Below are positions 43,762-54,580 of a stretch of DNA of 64,000 bases, in pieces. The stretch comes from Lumbricus terrestris. Lineage: Eukaryota; Annelida; Clitellata; Crassiclitellata; Lumbricidae. The stretch spans positions 12,697,294 to 12,761,293 of the forward strand of contig OX457044.1 of assembly GCA_949752735.1 (NCBI GenBank), in the 5' to 3' direction. Numbering within the stretch: the stretch's first letter is position 1; each line of letters starts with the position of its first letter. The notes under the pieces are model-generated. The model saw only the letters and a list, made by a program, of their open reading frames with translations, ran no database searches and was not told where the DNA came from. The position numbers and the translations under genes are program-made.

Positions 43762-45050
43762 TGGTTTTCAAACTTTAATTATATTGTACCCCATTAAAAT
43801 CAAATCAAATGCAAGGTAAGATCAGAAAAAACATCTAACCGCCAAGCCCCCTGTTTTCTCCTACTACCACTTCTCATGATGTGGCCAATCCAGTTTCTCT
43901 GCTGTCCTCATATTGTCCCTAGCATTGACCGTTTCTGCCGTCATCTGTAGAACTTCCTCATTCGTCTTGTGTTCCCTCCAGTTGACTCTTTCTTTACTAT
44001 GCCAAACCTACATTTCAAAAGCCTCCAATCTTCTTATATCATCCTTCCTCATCGTCCATGTTTCCAATGCATACAGGACTACGCTCCACACCAGTGTCTC
44101 AACCATTCTCTTTTTCAGATTCTTATTTAGTTTTCCTTTGAGGAGTTCCCCTCGTTTGTAGAATGCTTCTTTTCCCATGGCTATTCTTCTTTTTATTTCC
44201 ACATGGCACCTTGCATCATCTGTGACCATACCTCCCAGATTGCAGAATTTCTGAACCTGTTCTATGTTCACTCCATTTAATGTAATCTTAACTGGTTATT
44301 TTCTACTCCCTTGCTTATCTTCATAGACTTGGTCTTCTTGATGTTTATTTTCATGTCATATTCTGAAGATATCAAATAATATCATATCATATATTAGTCC
44401 CATTGCTAAACCATGTATTAGAGTCATAGGTAGAAAAATAAGAAATAATTTAGTTTTGCATATCAACAAAAAGGAAAATAAAATAACTATTTATGAAGTG
44501 CCAATGTAAGTGATTTGGTCTTGTTTTGACAACCACAGATTTGCAACATAGGCTATTATCTGGTTTAATATTTATCAATATCAAATGCAAATCTGGTTCT
44601 AGCTGCTCTAAACCTTAGCTCTGTAGGTCTAGGCCTTGTTTTTTTATAGTAAGAATAGTTGAAAACCCAGTTTCTCCAGTTACACACAGATATGACATTC
44701 TGAAAGGAATCACAAATTTTAAAGCTAGCTCAGAAATTAATCCATATTCAGCTCTTCCCTGTTTGAGCTATTTGCAAAATGACCAAATGAGAGATGTTTT
44801 TGTTCTCAGTTATCTGCAGTAAATGACTTTAAAATTTCTTTAGCCTACATTATAACAGTTTCAACTTCTTCTCATTTGAAAAATTCAAGTAATTTATCAG
44901 AAGATGTTTTGCATTGAAATGGCGTTGAAGAAGAGAAGATTTCATCGGATGATTTGAAGGTCTATCGCTGCATGTGAAACAACGAGGCTGGGGGTTAATT
45001 TTCATCTCAACACTACTAACTCTAGTCATACTCTGTCGCAAGACCGTTTG
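43762..45050 (-). mobile_element. hAT-type element relic with BED-finger fragment
   Basis: A terminus cagtggttttcaaactttaa lies at 43763. On the minus strand at 44850-45041 is RCFTCSDRPSNHPMKSSLLQ, then RHFNAKHL, a BED-type zinc finger as at hAT transposase N-termini (C-C...H-H pattern). The remainder is degenerate and interrupted by an RTE fragment. The other end is not located. Confidence 0.6.
43855..44385 (-). mobile_element. RTE-like LINE fragment
   Basis: The minus strand reads MNIEQVQKFCNLGGMVTDDA, RIAMGKEAFYKRGELLKGKL and YALETWTMRKDDIRRLEAFE, then HKTNEEVL with stops. Related to the copies at 9655 and 62715. Inactive. Confidence 0.82.
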
Positions 45051-45345
45051 GGGGTCACCATTCTTGATACATGCCCCATCAACTTCAGTCGCCTCTTTCT
45101 GATGTTAAACTCCATTTTTTCCTGTTCAGTCCTTTCTCTGATGCTTTTATTTGTTATTCTATCTCTCCATGAGATTCTATTCTATTCTATAATTGTTGCT
45201 TGTTTTGCTCTCCTCTCTTGCACCATTCTTGATACATGCCCATCGCCTCTTTCTGATGAGATGTGTAGTATTCGCCTCAGCCACCTATGATGTGCCGCCT
45301 CCAGTCGCTTTCCATTTGCCACTGTCATTGGGGTGACACCTCCAA
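45050..45345 (-). mobile_element. LINE post-RT fragment
   Basis: The minus strand in shifting frames contains LECAAHHRWLRRILHIS, WRDRITN and DGHVSRMVQERRAKQ, the pattern of the region following the RT in RTE/CR1-type LINEs. tcttgatacatgccc appears twice (45063, 45230), so there is a small internal duplication. Confidence 0.5.
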
Positions 45346-45825
45346 AATAAAAAATGTAGAATGAAACAATGCGTTCACTAACATGAAGTAAGAACTAAGG
45401 GAAATTTTTGTTTTGAAGCTCTTATTTCTAAGTGAAATTTTACAACAGATTGGATCACGACGATGAGCTGCCGTATATACTCAACTATAAGTCGAGAAAT
45501 TTAAGTCTATTTCAAAACGCCGAAAATGGACTTCGACTCATAAACGAGAGGCAAACCGACGGACGATCTTCGGACCGAATATTTAACATTACGAAAATGG
45601 ACTAGCTACTTAAACCCTCAGTTGATTTTAGTCATCTTTGTTGTTACATCGTTTTCCAAGTAAAATTACATTTCAACAAGTTACTGACTAAAAATACAGA
45701 CCAAAACGAAATTTTTCTTCTCTTATAACAATTTTATTATACCACTTGTACAACATTTCGCGCAGCGAAAGCGATCTTATATATTACCGCTTTATTATCG
45801 CTCGGCTGAAAGAACTCAAACATCA
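45346..45825. other. Intron, nothing recognised
   Basis: Includes an imperfect palindromic gactcataa/tataagtcg patch near 45490-45550, possibly a MITE remnant. Confidence 0.35.
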
Positions 45826-46039
45826 AAGCTTTGCATGGTGTTTGAATCGAAGAGTAAGAACGCCAATAAGCGTGGTAGCCGTCTTTGTCTATTATTTAGC
45901 AACAGCGTGGCCCATCTTTCATGTATTATTGCGGGAAATATCAAAACTTCGCATGGTCAAATCGAAGATTAAGCATGCAAATGAGTATGGTAGCCATCTT
46001 TGTCAATTATTCTAGCAACAGCGTGGCTTATCTTTCATG
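45826..46039. repeat. Two-copy tandem repeat, about 115 bp
   Basis: Copies begin near 45828 (aagctttgcatggtgtttgaa) and 45945 (aacttcgcatggtcaaatc); both end agcaacagcgtggc(c/t)(c/t)atctttcatgta. The second copy runs directly into a mariner terminus. Confidence 0.75.
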
Positions 46040-46041
46040 TA

Positions 46042-46290
46042 CAGGGTGGGCCAAAAAAGACCCCCTATGTTTTTTGCCAATATCTTGACCAAAAGAAAGA
46101 ATTTCCAAATGAAATTTTACAGGTTTATAGACAATTCATATTTACACATGATGGCCAGATTTCATCCAAATATTTCAAACAGAACAAAAGTCATACCACT
46201 TTTAGTGAGGCCACCCACCGATTTTTTGATGATTCAAAAGCGTAACGCAACAAAAAGTAACAAAAGCATGATTTGTCATGTAGGTAAAAA
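46042..46290. mobile_element. Solo mariner-type terminal repeat
   Basis: Begins cagggtgggccaaaaaagac after TA and follows the left arm of the 10815-11999 family (ttgccaatatcttgaccaaa, ggccacccaccg, cgtaacgcaacaaaaagtaa). No right arm was found. Confidence 0.8.
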
Positions 46291-46485
46291 TGTGGAAGTG
46301 GTACTCTTAATATCTTTCTAAGACATTTGTTCTCGAATGCTTGTATATGTCTTACATATGTTTACATGTTTCATGTATATGTTTCATTCTTTGTGACGTT
46401 GATTGCACTTCAAAGGATTCTTATTATGGAGGTTACTTATATTTCGCATTAGAGTTTGTTTGGTTCGAAATGCCCGGTGACAAAA

Positions 46486-47000
46486 AATCACAAGCTGGAT
46501 GGATGATAAAATGCTTGAGAAATCGAAGTGGGATAAAGGTATTTTATATCTTAAAAAGAAGTTGGATGAATGATAAAGCGCTTGAGAAATGGAAGCTGGA
46601 TGAAGGTTTCATAGATCTTAAATAGAAGCTGGATTAATGTTTTTATAGATCTGAAATAGAAGCTGGATGAATGATAAAACTCTTAAGAATTGTAAGCTGG
46701 ATGAAGGTTTTATAGATCTTAAATAGAAGCTAGAATAATGTTTTTATAGATCTGAAATAGAAGCTGGATGAATGATAAAACTTTTAAGAATTGGAAGCTG
46801 GATGAATGATAAAACGCTTGAGAAATCAAAGTTGGATGAAGGTATTTTATGTCTGAAATATAAGCTGGATGAATGATAAAACGCTTGAGAAATCGAAGCA
46901 GGATCAAGGTATTTTATATATTACATAAGCTGAATGAATGATAAAACGCTCAAGAAATGGAAGCCGGATGAATGTTTTTATATATCTGAAATAGAAGTTC
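46486..47000. repeat. Minisatellite, about 70-bp unit
   Basis: Repeated agctggatgaatgataaaac, gcttgagaaatcgaag, then a variable ggtattttatatctgaaata piece. At least seven irregular units with length variants. Confidence 0.82.
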
Positions 47001-47036
47001 TGGAACTGAGTTGTCGGTGGCATCTTTGACTGGACT

Positions 47037-47212
47037 ATTTTCACGGAACTGTTTACCCGGGCTGTTTTGACGGGGCTATTTCGACGGGGCTATTTTGTCG
47101 GGAACTACTTTTTTCGGGGCTGTTGTGTCGGTGGGCGATTATGACGGGGCTGTTTTGTCGGTGGGCTATTATGACGGGGCTGTTTTGACCGGGCTATTTT
47201 GACGGGTCACCG
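47037..47212. repeat. 14-16-bp minisatellite
   Basis: About ten units of ggggctgttttgacg/tcg with variants (gggctattatgac). The unit style resembles the foldback arrays at 40.3 kb but no inverted partner is seen here. Confidence 0.8.
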
Positions 47213-47214
47213 AC

Positions 47215-47405
47215 GGGAATGATGGAGGGAGAAAGAGAAAGAGGAAGACCTAGGACGGCATGGATAGACAACATCTTGAAATGGACTGGACTTTCGGGGA
47301 GGAGACTAATGAACATGGCAGGAGATAGACAACTGTGGAAAATGCTCATCCATTCGAGCAGCCAACCGTCGCAGAGCGATAATGGTGGAATGACATGACA
47401 TACCA
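47215..47405 (+). mobile_element. Non-LTR retrotransposon 3' end fragment
   Basis: With one frame it reads RGRPRTAWIDNILKWTGLSG, then RRLMNMAGDRQLWKMLIHSS and a stop, the conserved terminal block of a LINE polyprotein. Short, 5'-truncated, with a tgacatgacatacc end. Confidence 0.75.
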
Positions 47406-47800
47406 TGATATACTATTACATCGCATTGAAACTTCTTTTGGTCTTAGTGGCCCTAAGCCTCCTCTTCTTTGGTTTCACTCGTATCTTACTGACCATACCC
47501 TAATGGTTATTCTCGCACTTCATGGGTTCCTGTTAAATTTGGAGTTCCTCAAGGATCCGTTCTTTATATCTTGTTTACAGCTGATATTCCTCTTCATCTG
47601 CTAAACACTCAGCCTCTGGTCATATCTAGGTAACAACTTGCTCTCTGCCAGTCTATGTCCTGAATGTCCAGTGAATGTCCTTCTGATGATCTCAATTGTT
47701 GGATGTCCTCAAATCGTCTCCCGCTCAACTCTTCCAAGACTCAGCTGATCTGGCTGGGCACTCATCAACAGCTAAATAAACCTGATTATTTTATTTGCCA
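47406..47800 (+). mobile_element. L2-like LINE fragment, RT region
   Basis: Reads DILLHRIETSFGLSG, LWFHSYLTDHTLMV, then (frame shifts) a degraded PQGSVL block and CWMSSNRLPLNSSKTQLIWL. It continues after about 900 bp of other sequence at 48685. Confidence 0.75.
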
Positions 47801-48684
47801 AGCGGTTTCTTCAATTTACTTTCTAAACTCTTTCGTAACCAACTTGTTTTCATAAATTTTGTTTATATGAAGAAAAATTATTAAAATTGTTTGATAAACA
47901 GACAGGCGCACAACATGATATATGATAATACATCATTTTCTTCCTCCTTTAATTCCTCAACGATATTCTGTCTTGAAATAGCTGATCAATCAACATGTTT
48001 GCCTTAAAATTCATAAATAAATGACATAGTTCATAAAATTAAAATTAAATTTATAACACTGCAAAATGGAACTACTTGCATGACAACCTGTACAAACCAG
48101 TGAAGGGCCAAAAATTACTGAATTTAGTCAAAAAGCGATCTTATATCGCTTCCACTCGAAGATGTTGATATCAGCATTTACAATGGTTAGGTTTGAAATG
48201 ATCGCTGTATTTCAATCCCAAAATCTCATAAAGTGACTTGGTCAGGGGATGAACGTACTCTACTTATTTGGAGAGCCTAAAGTTATAAAACTGACTACTG
48301 ACTTAATTTAATGTTCTGAACTTCACTAAAGAATAAAAGAAGCTACCTATTGAGGAGTTATAAAATGAGTTAATGTTGGGTCTAGCCATTTGTTATTCTT
48401 GATTATTCATGAGATCGGTGTGGCCATTAGGCCATTACCAATCGGTCACGGTCTTCAAATATCGAAACTTCTGCATCATCAAACATATTTATTTGAAAGA
48501 TTACAACATCTGTCGAACGATATAATTTATTTGCTTGAACTACATGCGGTTGCGACAATACAGATTTATATGTTTGGATGCAAATGTGTACACAACTTAA
48601 GTCCATAATTTTCCTTTTTGAATTCATCAAACTCATTGGAAAATCATAAGTATATGCCATACGGATGCGTTTTTGCTGTGTGGT
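47801..48684. other. Insertion or divergent segment inside the L2-like relic
   Basis: AT-rich sequence separating two parts of one LINE frame (…QQLN and LTTLAAEEL). It behaves like an insertion, but I see neither inverted ends nor a clear target duplication. A 77-codon minus-strand ORF (48427-48660) is unassigned. Confidence 0.35.
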
Positions 48685-49680
48685 CTAAATTGACCACATT
48701 GGCTGCGGAAGAGTTAACAAATGTCCATGACCTGGGTACTACTTTAGAAAATGCTCTTTCCTTCTCTCAACATATTTCTAATCTGTCTCAATCCAGTTTC
48801 TATCATTTGCGTCATTAATATGCAATTCGACAATCTGTGTATCTTTGTCAATTGTTTTTTCAGTGGTTCATATGCCTTCATCTGCTCCCGCTTTGACTAC
48901 TGTAACTCATTACTCATTGACCTATCAAAACTCCGCTTGGCTCCACTCCAGTCGGTACTTAATGCATTTGCTCGTTTGATTGCCTACCTTCTTTGTTTCT
49001 CTCACATTTCGACTTTTATGACTGAACACCTTTACTGGCTTCCCTCAACTGCCAGGATTCAATAAAAATTCTCTTTCTTACCTATAAGATGCTTTTTGGG
49101 TCAAGTGCCTTGCTACCTCTGTGATCTTTTATAAGACAGCCTATCTCAACTGCCACTGGACGTCTTCTCCACTCTTTAAACTGTCATGACCTTCTTGTAC
49201 CACGGTCTTGGACTGCTACAGCCCAACATCGTGCTTTTGCCACTGTCGGCCCTACCTCGCTACTCCCACATTTCTACCTACATGACTGATGTTCTACACT
49301 GGCTTACTGTTGCATGTTGTATTCAATTAAATGTACTGCTCTAAGCATCAAGAACTCAAAATGGAAAAGCTCCTAAATACCTTTGTGACTTGATGCACAA
49401 ACCCCTCTCCGCAAGCCTTTCTCTGCTGATCGCCTTGACCTCCTAGTTCCCCAGGCAAGGAATACCATACCATGGCTCAACACCGTACCTTTGCCATTCT
49501 ATGTGGAATGACCTCCCTCCCACTTATCCATAGTAAGATCCTATTGTGGGTGCTATCCTCAGCCCTTCACTGCTTGAAGTCTTTCTTATTTCCTCGGGGT
49601 TATCCCGCTGAGAGCGCCTCACAATAGTTAGTACTGTAAGAGGTACTTTACAAATGCTCAAATACAATACAATACACACC
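48685..49680 (+). mobile_element. L2-like LINE relic, C-terminal part and 3' end
   Basis: Contains VHDLGTTLENALSFSQHIS, FDYCNSLLIDLSKLRLAPLQ and HLYWLPSTARIQ, then a partly repeated decayed C-terminus. The 3' block is gagagcgcctcacaatag...ctttacaaatg with an (aatac)n tail at 49658-49678. Many stops: old. Confidence 0.75.
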
Positions 49681-49760
49681 CACAATGCCACTATTGCACA
49701 AATGAAACCCACCTTAATTAAAACAGAAGATTAAAATAAAGTAAAAATTATCATACACAC

Positions 49761-49807
49761 CAACAAGAATTTGTAGAAAATTCTTCTATCAAATCATCAT
49801 TTGACAT
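49761..49807 (-). CDS. AAAS: Aladin exon, shortest (47 bp)
   Basis: The acceptor is GTTGCTGTAG, ending at 49808; the donor is GTGTGT from 49760. It starts in phase 0 and ends with TG, giving Trp with the next exon. It reads MSNDDLIEEFSTNSC, matching human SEDLIAEFAQVTNW before the first WD blade. Short exons are easily missed, but similarity and both phases support it. Confidence 0.85.
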
Positions 49808-50214
49808 CTACAGCAACAAAATTGAAAAATTATTGGAATTTGAAAAAATACACAGTAATAAGAGTCAAGACTCATCTCAAGACAGCTTTTTTTAAAGTCT
49901 CAGTCTTCGAACCTCCTGTCTTGGTCCTGTGGTCATCACTTTTGAAAACTGTCTTGAAGCAAAAGTTCTCTTCCCTTGTGGAAGCAGTCTCCATGGTTCT
50001 TGCGCAAGATGTTCTAAATTGGTCCATGCCGCTCTGATAACTAGTAAGTCGGAAGTGTTAAACATACCTGAAGATGCAAGAGATTTTCTAGCATACTCCT
50101 AAGAGTGCAAAAGATATCAAATATTTCATCAAGAAGCCGAAATAGTAAAATTTGTATTCAGGCGATTTAAAGTCATAAAGGCACAGAAGAAAGAACTTAC
50201 TGTGTGCGGCTGGT
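49808..50214. other. Intron with pseudo-exon-like frames
   Basis: The minus strand has short open frames near 49870-50040 and 50070-50170 bordered by splice-like signals. They match no part of aladin and would fall between adjoining exons. Not called. Confidence 0.3.
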
Positions 50215-50495
50215 TTAACACCTTTACTGTGATCCCCGAGTTAACTCGTCCAGCGTTAACTATTGTACAGCGTGATCTCCGAGTTAACTCGTCCATGCGA
50301 TATGCGTGTATTCGACGGCCGTGTATCCCAAATAAACTCGCCTTAATGGCATAGGTGAATATAATTATGTTTCACGATTGTACTAACAGCTTTCCATATT
50401 ATAAATTACGTCATTTGCTGAGCGGAAAATAAGAAATGTAAACATAGTTTGCTAGAAAATGGATGGTCGTACGCGTTTTGGGTTGCTAGTGTGGT

Positions 50496-50693
50496 TTGTG
50501 TAGTGAAGAACTGCAACATTTATTGCTTGAAAGTAATGATATTTTGTCCGATTTAGACACTGATGATAATAGCAAACTTAGTCCTAGTTCCAGTAATGTT
50601 ATTGATGAAAGTAATTATATAGCCAGAAGTCCGTCCCGTATTACCATAATTCGCCGTACACGTAGGCCAAAAGATGAAAATTGGACGCGTTAA
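50496..50693 (+). pseudogene. piggyBac transposase N-terminal remnant
   Basis: 65 codons: an acidic start EELQHLLLESNDILSDLDTD, then Ser-rich sequence and a basic RRTRRPKDENWTR before a stop. Such acidic and Ser-rich leaders are usual before the piggyBac catalytic core. Element ends support the assignment more than this stretch does. Confidence 0.6.
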
Positions 50694-50795
50694 TGCTTTG
50701 GCCTATCATTTATAAAATCATTTCCTAACATGACGGATCCAGTGGAATACTGAATAAGCCTAGATATAGTAATATAAAAATGCAAAAATAGACAC

Positions 50796-51062
50796 ATGAA
50801 TACAAATACAGACATACATACAAATGAAAATGCAGAAATACATTTACACATAAATGCAGAAATTCCACTGCCACCAACTGGAGGACATTTCGCAGAGTCC
50901 AATCCTGGAAATGAGGGCAGGGCTGCCCCAAGGTCTACTAGGCCTTGCAAAAGTCTGTTGTTCACATTGTGGGAAGAGGGAATGAAATTCGGAAAGCAGA
51001 GAAGATCCTGCTGTAGAGATTGTGATGTTACTCTCAACCCAATACCATGCTTTGGAATATAA
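50796..51062 (+). pseudogene. piggyBac C-terminal Cys-rich remnant
   Basis: The last third reads GKQRRSCCRDCDVTLNPIPC, then FGI with stop, the CxxCDVxLCxxPCF pattern of the piggyBac C-terminal zinc-binding region. One Cys is replaced by Asn, and a frameshift is likely upstream (CSHCGKR in the next frame). Not functional. Confidence 0.7.
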
Positions 51063-51322
51063 CTGTACAAAGTGAATGTAGGCCTACTGAACTGGCGCTG
51101 CATAAATTCATTAAGGCCTATTTATTATGGGCCTACTAAATATTAAAAGCTGACATTTATGTTTCTTAGAGCAAACAAAGACTTATGGATGTTAACTTGC
51201 AAATATACCGTACTCCTGCATGGTTGTGCATTTAGCACATCCATCATTTTTAAGAATACCTAAAAATAATTACACGGGTGTGGAAAAATTTTTAAAAATT
51301 TATTCCATGGTAAAGGGGTTAA

Positions 51323-51559
51323 AGCCACCATAAATAAAATTCTGATAAAAATTTCTTCCCTTCCGAAAATGCGGGCCTCTCAAAGCTGCAGGCCCAGGTG
51401 CTGCACCACCCTTAGCACCTACTATAATGTGGGCCATGCCGGTGATAAAACCATGGCAAGTCATAATAGACTACACAACAAACAGACCCCATAGCATACA
51501 AGCATACACTTACTCACAGATACTTTGGACATACCAAGACCATCATCTATCGCAAATCT
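51323..51559. other. Intron, nothing recognised
   Basis: Sequence between the piggyBac-type element and the L2-like relic. No motifs identified. Confidence 0.4.
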
Positions 51560-51704
51560 TTGTCTTTCTCTCAAAGAAATTAACTAGTACAACTTGTTTC
51601 TCTGCAACCTCTTCCTTACCTTGAGCAATCAGACCCATCTAGCTCAATCTGGCTTAAACAGAGCTCACTGCTCAACTGAAACTGTTCTGCTATCTCTTCT
51701 CACT

Positions 51705-51972
51705 CATCATCATCATCATCAACAACCCAGGGACCAATGCCCGTAGGTGCTTGATGCCGTTCTCGTTATTCCAAGGCAGGTTTGTCTCGCCAAGGCAGCG
51801 TGTGTTAGGTCCTGTAGTGGTGCTCCACACCATTCTGTTATGTTATCCAGCCATTCTTTGTATGGTCATCCTTTCCTGTTAGATCCCTCCATTCTTCCAA
51901 GCACAACTGTCTTTCTGCTGTTGTCCATCCTACATATATGCCCAAAGAGATCTAGCTTCCTGGTTATTATTT
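51705..51972 (-). mobile_element. RTE-like LINE 3' end with 12-bp TSD
   Basis: Flanked by tctcttctcact (51693-51704, 51973-51984). The minus strand reads LDLFGHICRMDNSRKTVVLG, PYKEWLDNITEWCGAPLQDL and SSTYGHWSLGC with stop, then a (gat)n tail. One in-frame stop replaces R in the RGRP block. Confidence 0.9.
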
Positions 51973-52098
51973 TCTCTTCTCACTGCTACAGATAAATTCC
52001 ATGTTACCATTGTGTCAGATGTATATAGGGGTATCAATAGTTCACAGGTGTCTCTTCTGGCACTGTTTAACGTGGGTGACATCTTTCTTTGTGTAGAC

Positions 52099-52439
52099 CA
52101 GCGGTTCCCAATCCGTGGCCTGCGGACCAAAAGTGGCCCATCAGGCCTCAGAAAATGGCCCGCCAGGCCTCAGAAAATGACCCAAAGAATTATCAAAAAT
52201 GTATTAAAAAATTAACAATTTGGATAGGATTGAACACATTATTATTTTATATTACAAATTATTTTATTTTAACGTCGATAAATAACATCAAACATTATAT
52301 TTTGAATCAATTATAACAATTTTATATGCTTTTAGTTAATACAATTTTAACCTTGAGGCCCCCTAAGAAAAAGTGGCCCTCCTGTCCTCCAACTTAGAAA
52401 AAAAGTGGCCCTCAAGTCAAAAAAGGTTGGGAACCACTG
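52099..52439. mobile_element. hAT MITE with 8-bp TSD
   Basis: Exact octamer gtgtagac at 52091-52098 and 52440-52447. The ends are cagcggttcccaa and ttgggaaccactg. It is 341 bp, with ggcc(c/t)gc and gtggccct motifs near the ends and AT-rich inside. It splits the L2-like RT relic. Confidence 0.94.
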
Positions 52440-52572
52440 GTGTAGACCATGATATTCTCCTAAAGCGCATTTCTGTCTCATCTGGTCTTTCTGTAACTTC
52501 CTTTCTTGGCTTGGATCTTTCTTACATGATCACACCTTTTCGGTCATCTACGGTCCTACTACTACTTAATTA

Positions 52573-53236
52573 ATCAAACAAGCCAAGATTAATTAAAAAT
52601 TTTAATGATCAATCTATCAATTAAAATCTGCAGCCTGAGAATGTCTGCATATATCTAGATACAACACCCTTTGTTACACACGTCACAAACGCACTTGTTT
52701 CACCAGCAGCCTAAAGGCAGTCTAAGCTGTGAAGAACAAAATATCTAATTGTGGAGTGAAAAAAAACGAAAATCACAAATCCGAAAAGTAATTGCAACCA
52801 AAAGTTGCGTAATAACAGTCAAGGGGTCAAGAAATGTGAAAAAGTTTTTTAAAATATTAATGTCTTCAGCCCCACCAGAGGGCCAAAGTAACGAAAAACT
52901 GCATTTTTAGAGAAAATTGCAGGTTTTCTTATTAAATATTCTTAGCGCAAAATAATTTACTGCTATTCAATATACTGTTGGAAAGAGCTCTAAAAACTGA
53001 ATAAAATTATGCATTATTTTTTTAAATGGTCCCATACTTTACAGTAGGATAGAGTTACAAAATGTCAGACATTTGTCTCACATCATTGATCATCAGCAAA
53101 CAATCGTGTTCTTCAAAAGTTTCTCCTGACCACTGTTTCCTTGAGTGACTGCAGTAGTTTCATATGGTAGTGGTGCCCGGACATAATCACTTTTGTTGTC
53201 TGCACCACGGCTACAGTTGCAGTAGCTTCAGTCACT
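52573..53236. other. Intron, nothing recognised
   Basis: No repeat partner or gene identified before the large inverted repeat. Confidence 0.4.
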
Positions 53237-53336
53237 CTTTTAAACGCTGGAGCATGACCAATTGACCACTGACCAGTAACAAGAAGATTGAGCTATTCAG
53301 CCGATAGGTGATGTCAGATAATATTGGAGTAACGGA

Positions 53337-54580
53337 CAGGGCCGGATTTACAAGTAATCCAACTAAGCACGGGCTAAGGGCCTTCGGAATCTGGGGGCCT
53401 CCAAAAGTGAACTAAAGAAAAAAACTCATAGGCTTATAAATTATAACTTATAAATATTATTATAAGCCACTGATTTTTTCTTTAGTTCACGATTGATTAT
53501 AATCAATCATTTTTATCTTACTTTTTAGTAGGAATTGATGCGGCTAATGCGTAAGATCGAACACACTTGCTCTTAGTCTCGGTTGTTTAGTAATAATTAA
53601 GTTGAACGCTTGCGTCTTATTGATATTTATATTTCGTCTGGTAAGAACCTTCGACAACGGATACATTATTGTTTACTGCGGAAAGTGAGGAAGAACACGT
53701 TTTTTGAATGTTTGATCGATGGTAAAAGTGCATTTTAGCGTATATAATTATTCGCCATTGCATGAGTTTCACGGTTTTCACCGTTTCAGTGTTTATCAGA
53801 TACAAGTCGAATTGACGAAAATAATTCTTGCAACATAGGAGTCGGATTCATAAAAATAATTTTTACTGAAATAGAAATGGGATTTATTAAAACAATCTCG
53901 CTGAAATTGAAGTTGGATTCAAAAATAATAATTTCTAATTAAACAGCAGTGATATTGATGAAAAATAATTCCTGCTAAACAAAATCTTCCAATCCAACTG
54001 GAGAAATGGTGAATTTAAGGAAATACAGTCATCAAGATTTGCATGACATCATTGTCAGGGATGGCATCAAAAGCGCTTTTCCTAACCTTGAAGTGGTGAA
54101 TCGTATGCTTCTGAGTCTAATGGTAGGCCTAGCAAATTGCACTGGCGAGCGATCGTTCTCGCAGCTCAAGCGCATAAAAAAGCGAACTTCGCTCCACGAT
54201 GCACCAGAATAAGCTCGATCTGCTCACTGAGCTTGCAATTTTCATTGAATGCAAACAACCACGCAGAATTCCTTTTGATGACATTATCGCAGATTATGTG
54301 ATGCAGAAATGCAGGAAAAAGTTGATGCAAAATTGCATTGTGATTTCTAGTAGGCTGTGTATAGGCCTACCATAAAAAAAACTGGAACAAAACGAGTGTA
54401 TCAATTACAATTCGACTCGTTCTAAAGACCAACAGTAATTGATCAAACATGGATCATTGGCGCAATATGCATTAGGAATACACTTAGATCTAGCAATGTG
54501 CATTTTGTCTGTTTTTATCCTTAAGTGGGGCTTCATAATTGAAACTGCTTAAGGCCTCACTCTGTTGAAATCCGGCCCTG
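53337..54580 (+). mobile_element. hAT element with 8-bp TSD and transposase tail
   Basis: Exact octamer gtaacgga at 53329-53336 and 54581-54588. The ends are cagggccggatt and aatccggccctg. It is 1244 bp and keeps the C-terminal dimerisation motif of the transposase at 54006-54212. It is inserted into one arm of the inverted repeat. Confidence 0.95.
54006..54212 (+). pseudogene. hAT transposase C-terminal fragment
   Basis: 68 codons ending near GLANCTGERSFSQLKRIKKR, then TSLHDAPE and a stop. N-C-(T/S)-x-E-R-x-F-S-x-L-(K/R)-x-(I/V)-K is the hallmark of the hAT dimerisation region. A frame change after this point continues with KLDLLTELAIF-like residues. The catalytic domain is missing. Confidence 0.88.

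Larger units (their letters stand above)
50219..51318 (+). mobile_element. piggyBac-type element, internally deleted
   Basis: Flanked by TTAA on both sides (50215-50218, 51319-51322), with inverted ends cacctttac and gtaaagggg. Near the left end are repeated gatc(c/t)ccgagttaactcgtcc motifs. It keeps the first part of the transposase and its Cys-rich C-terminus; the catalytic middle is gone. Total 1.1 kb. Confidence 0.88.
51560..52572 (+). mobile_element. L2-like RT relic carrying two later insertions
   Basis: Joined across the insertions it reads SGLNRAHCSTETVLLSLLT, then SQVSLLALFNVGDIFLCVD and HDILLKRISVSSGLSVTSFL, the RT region around the first catalytic block (the acidic residues are partly lost). 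Insertions: 51705-51972 (RTE) and 52099-52439 (hAT MITE). The clean rejoining of the frame validates both TSDs. Confidence 0.82.

Noticed and set aside
49870..50170. Possible two-exon minus-strand mini-gene (MLENLLHLQ joined to SGMDQFRTSCARTME)
   Set aside because: Splice-like borders exist, but no similarity, and the position lies inside an aladin intron whose flanking exons join in phase without it.
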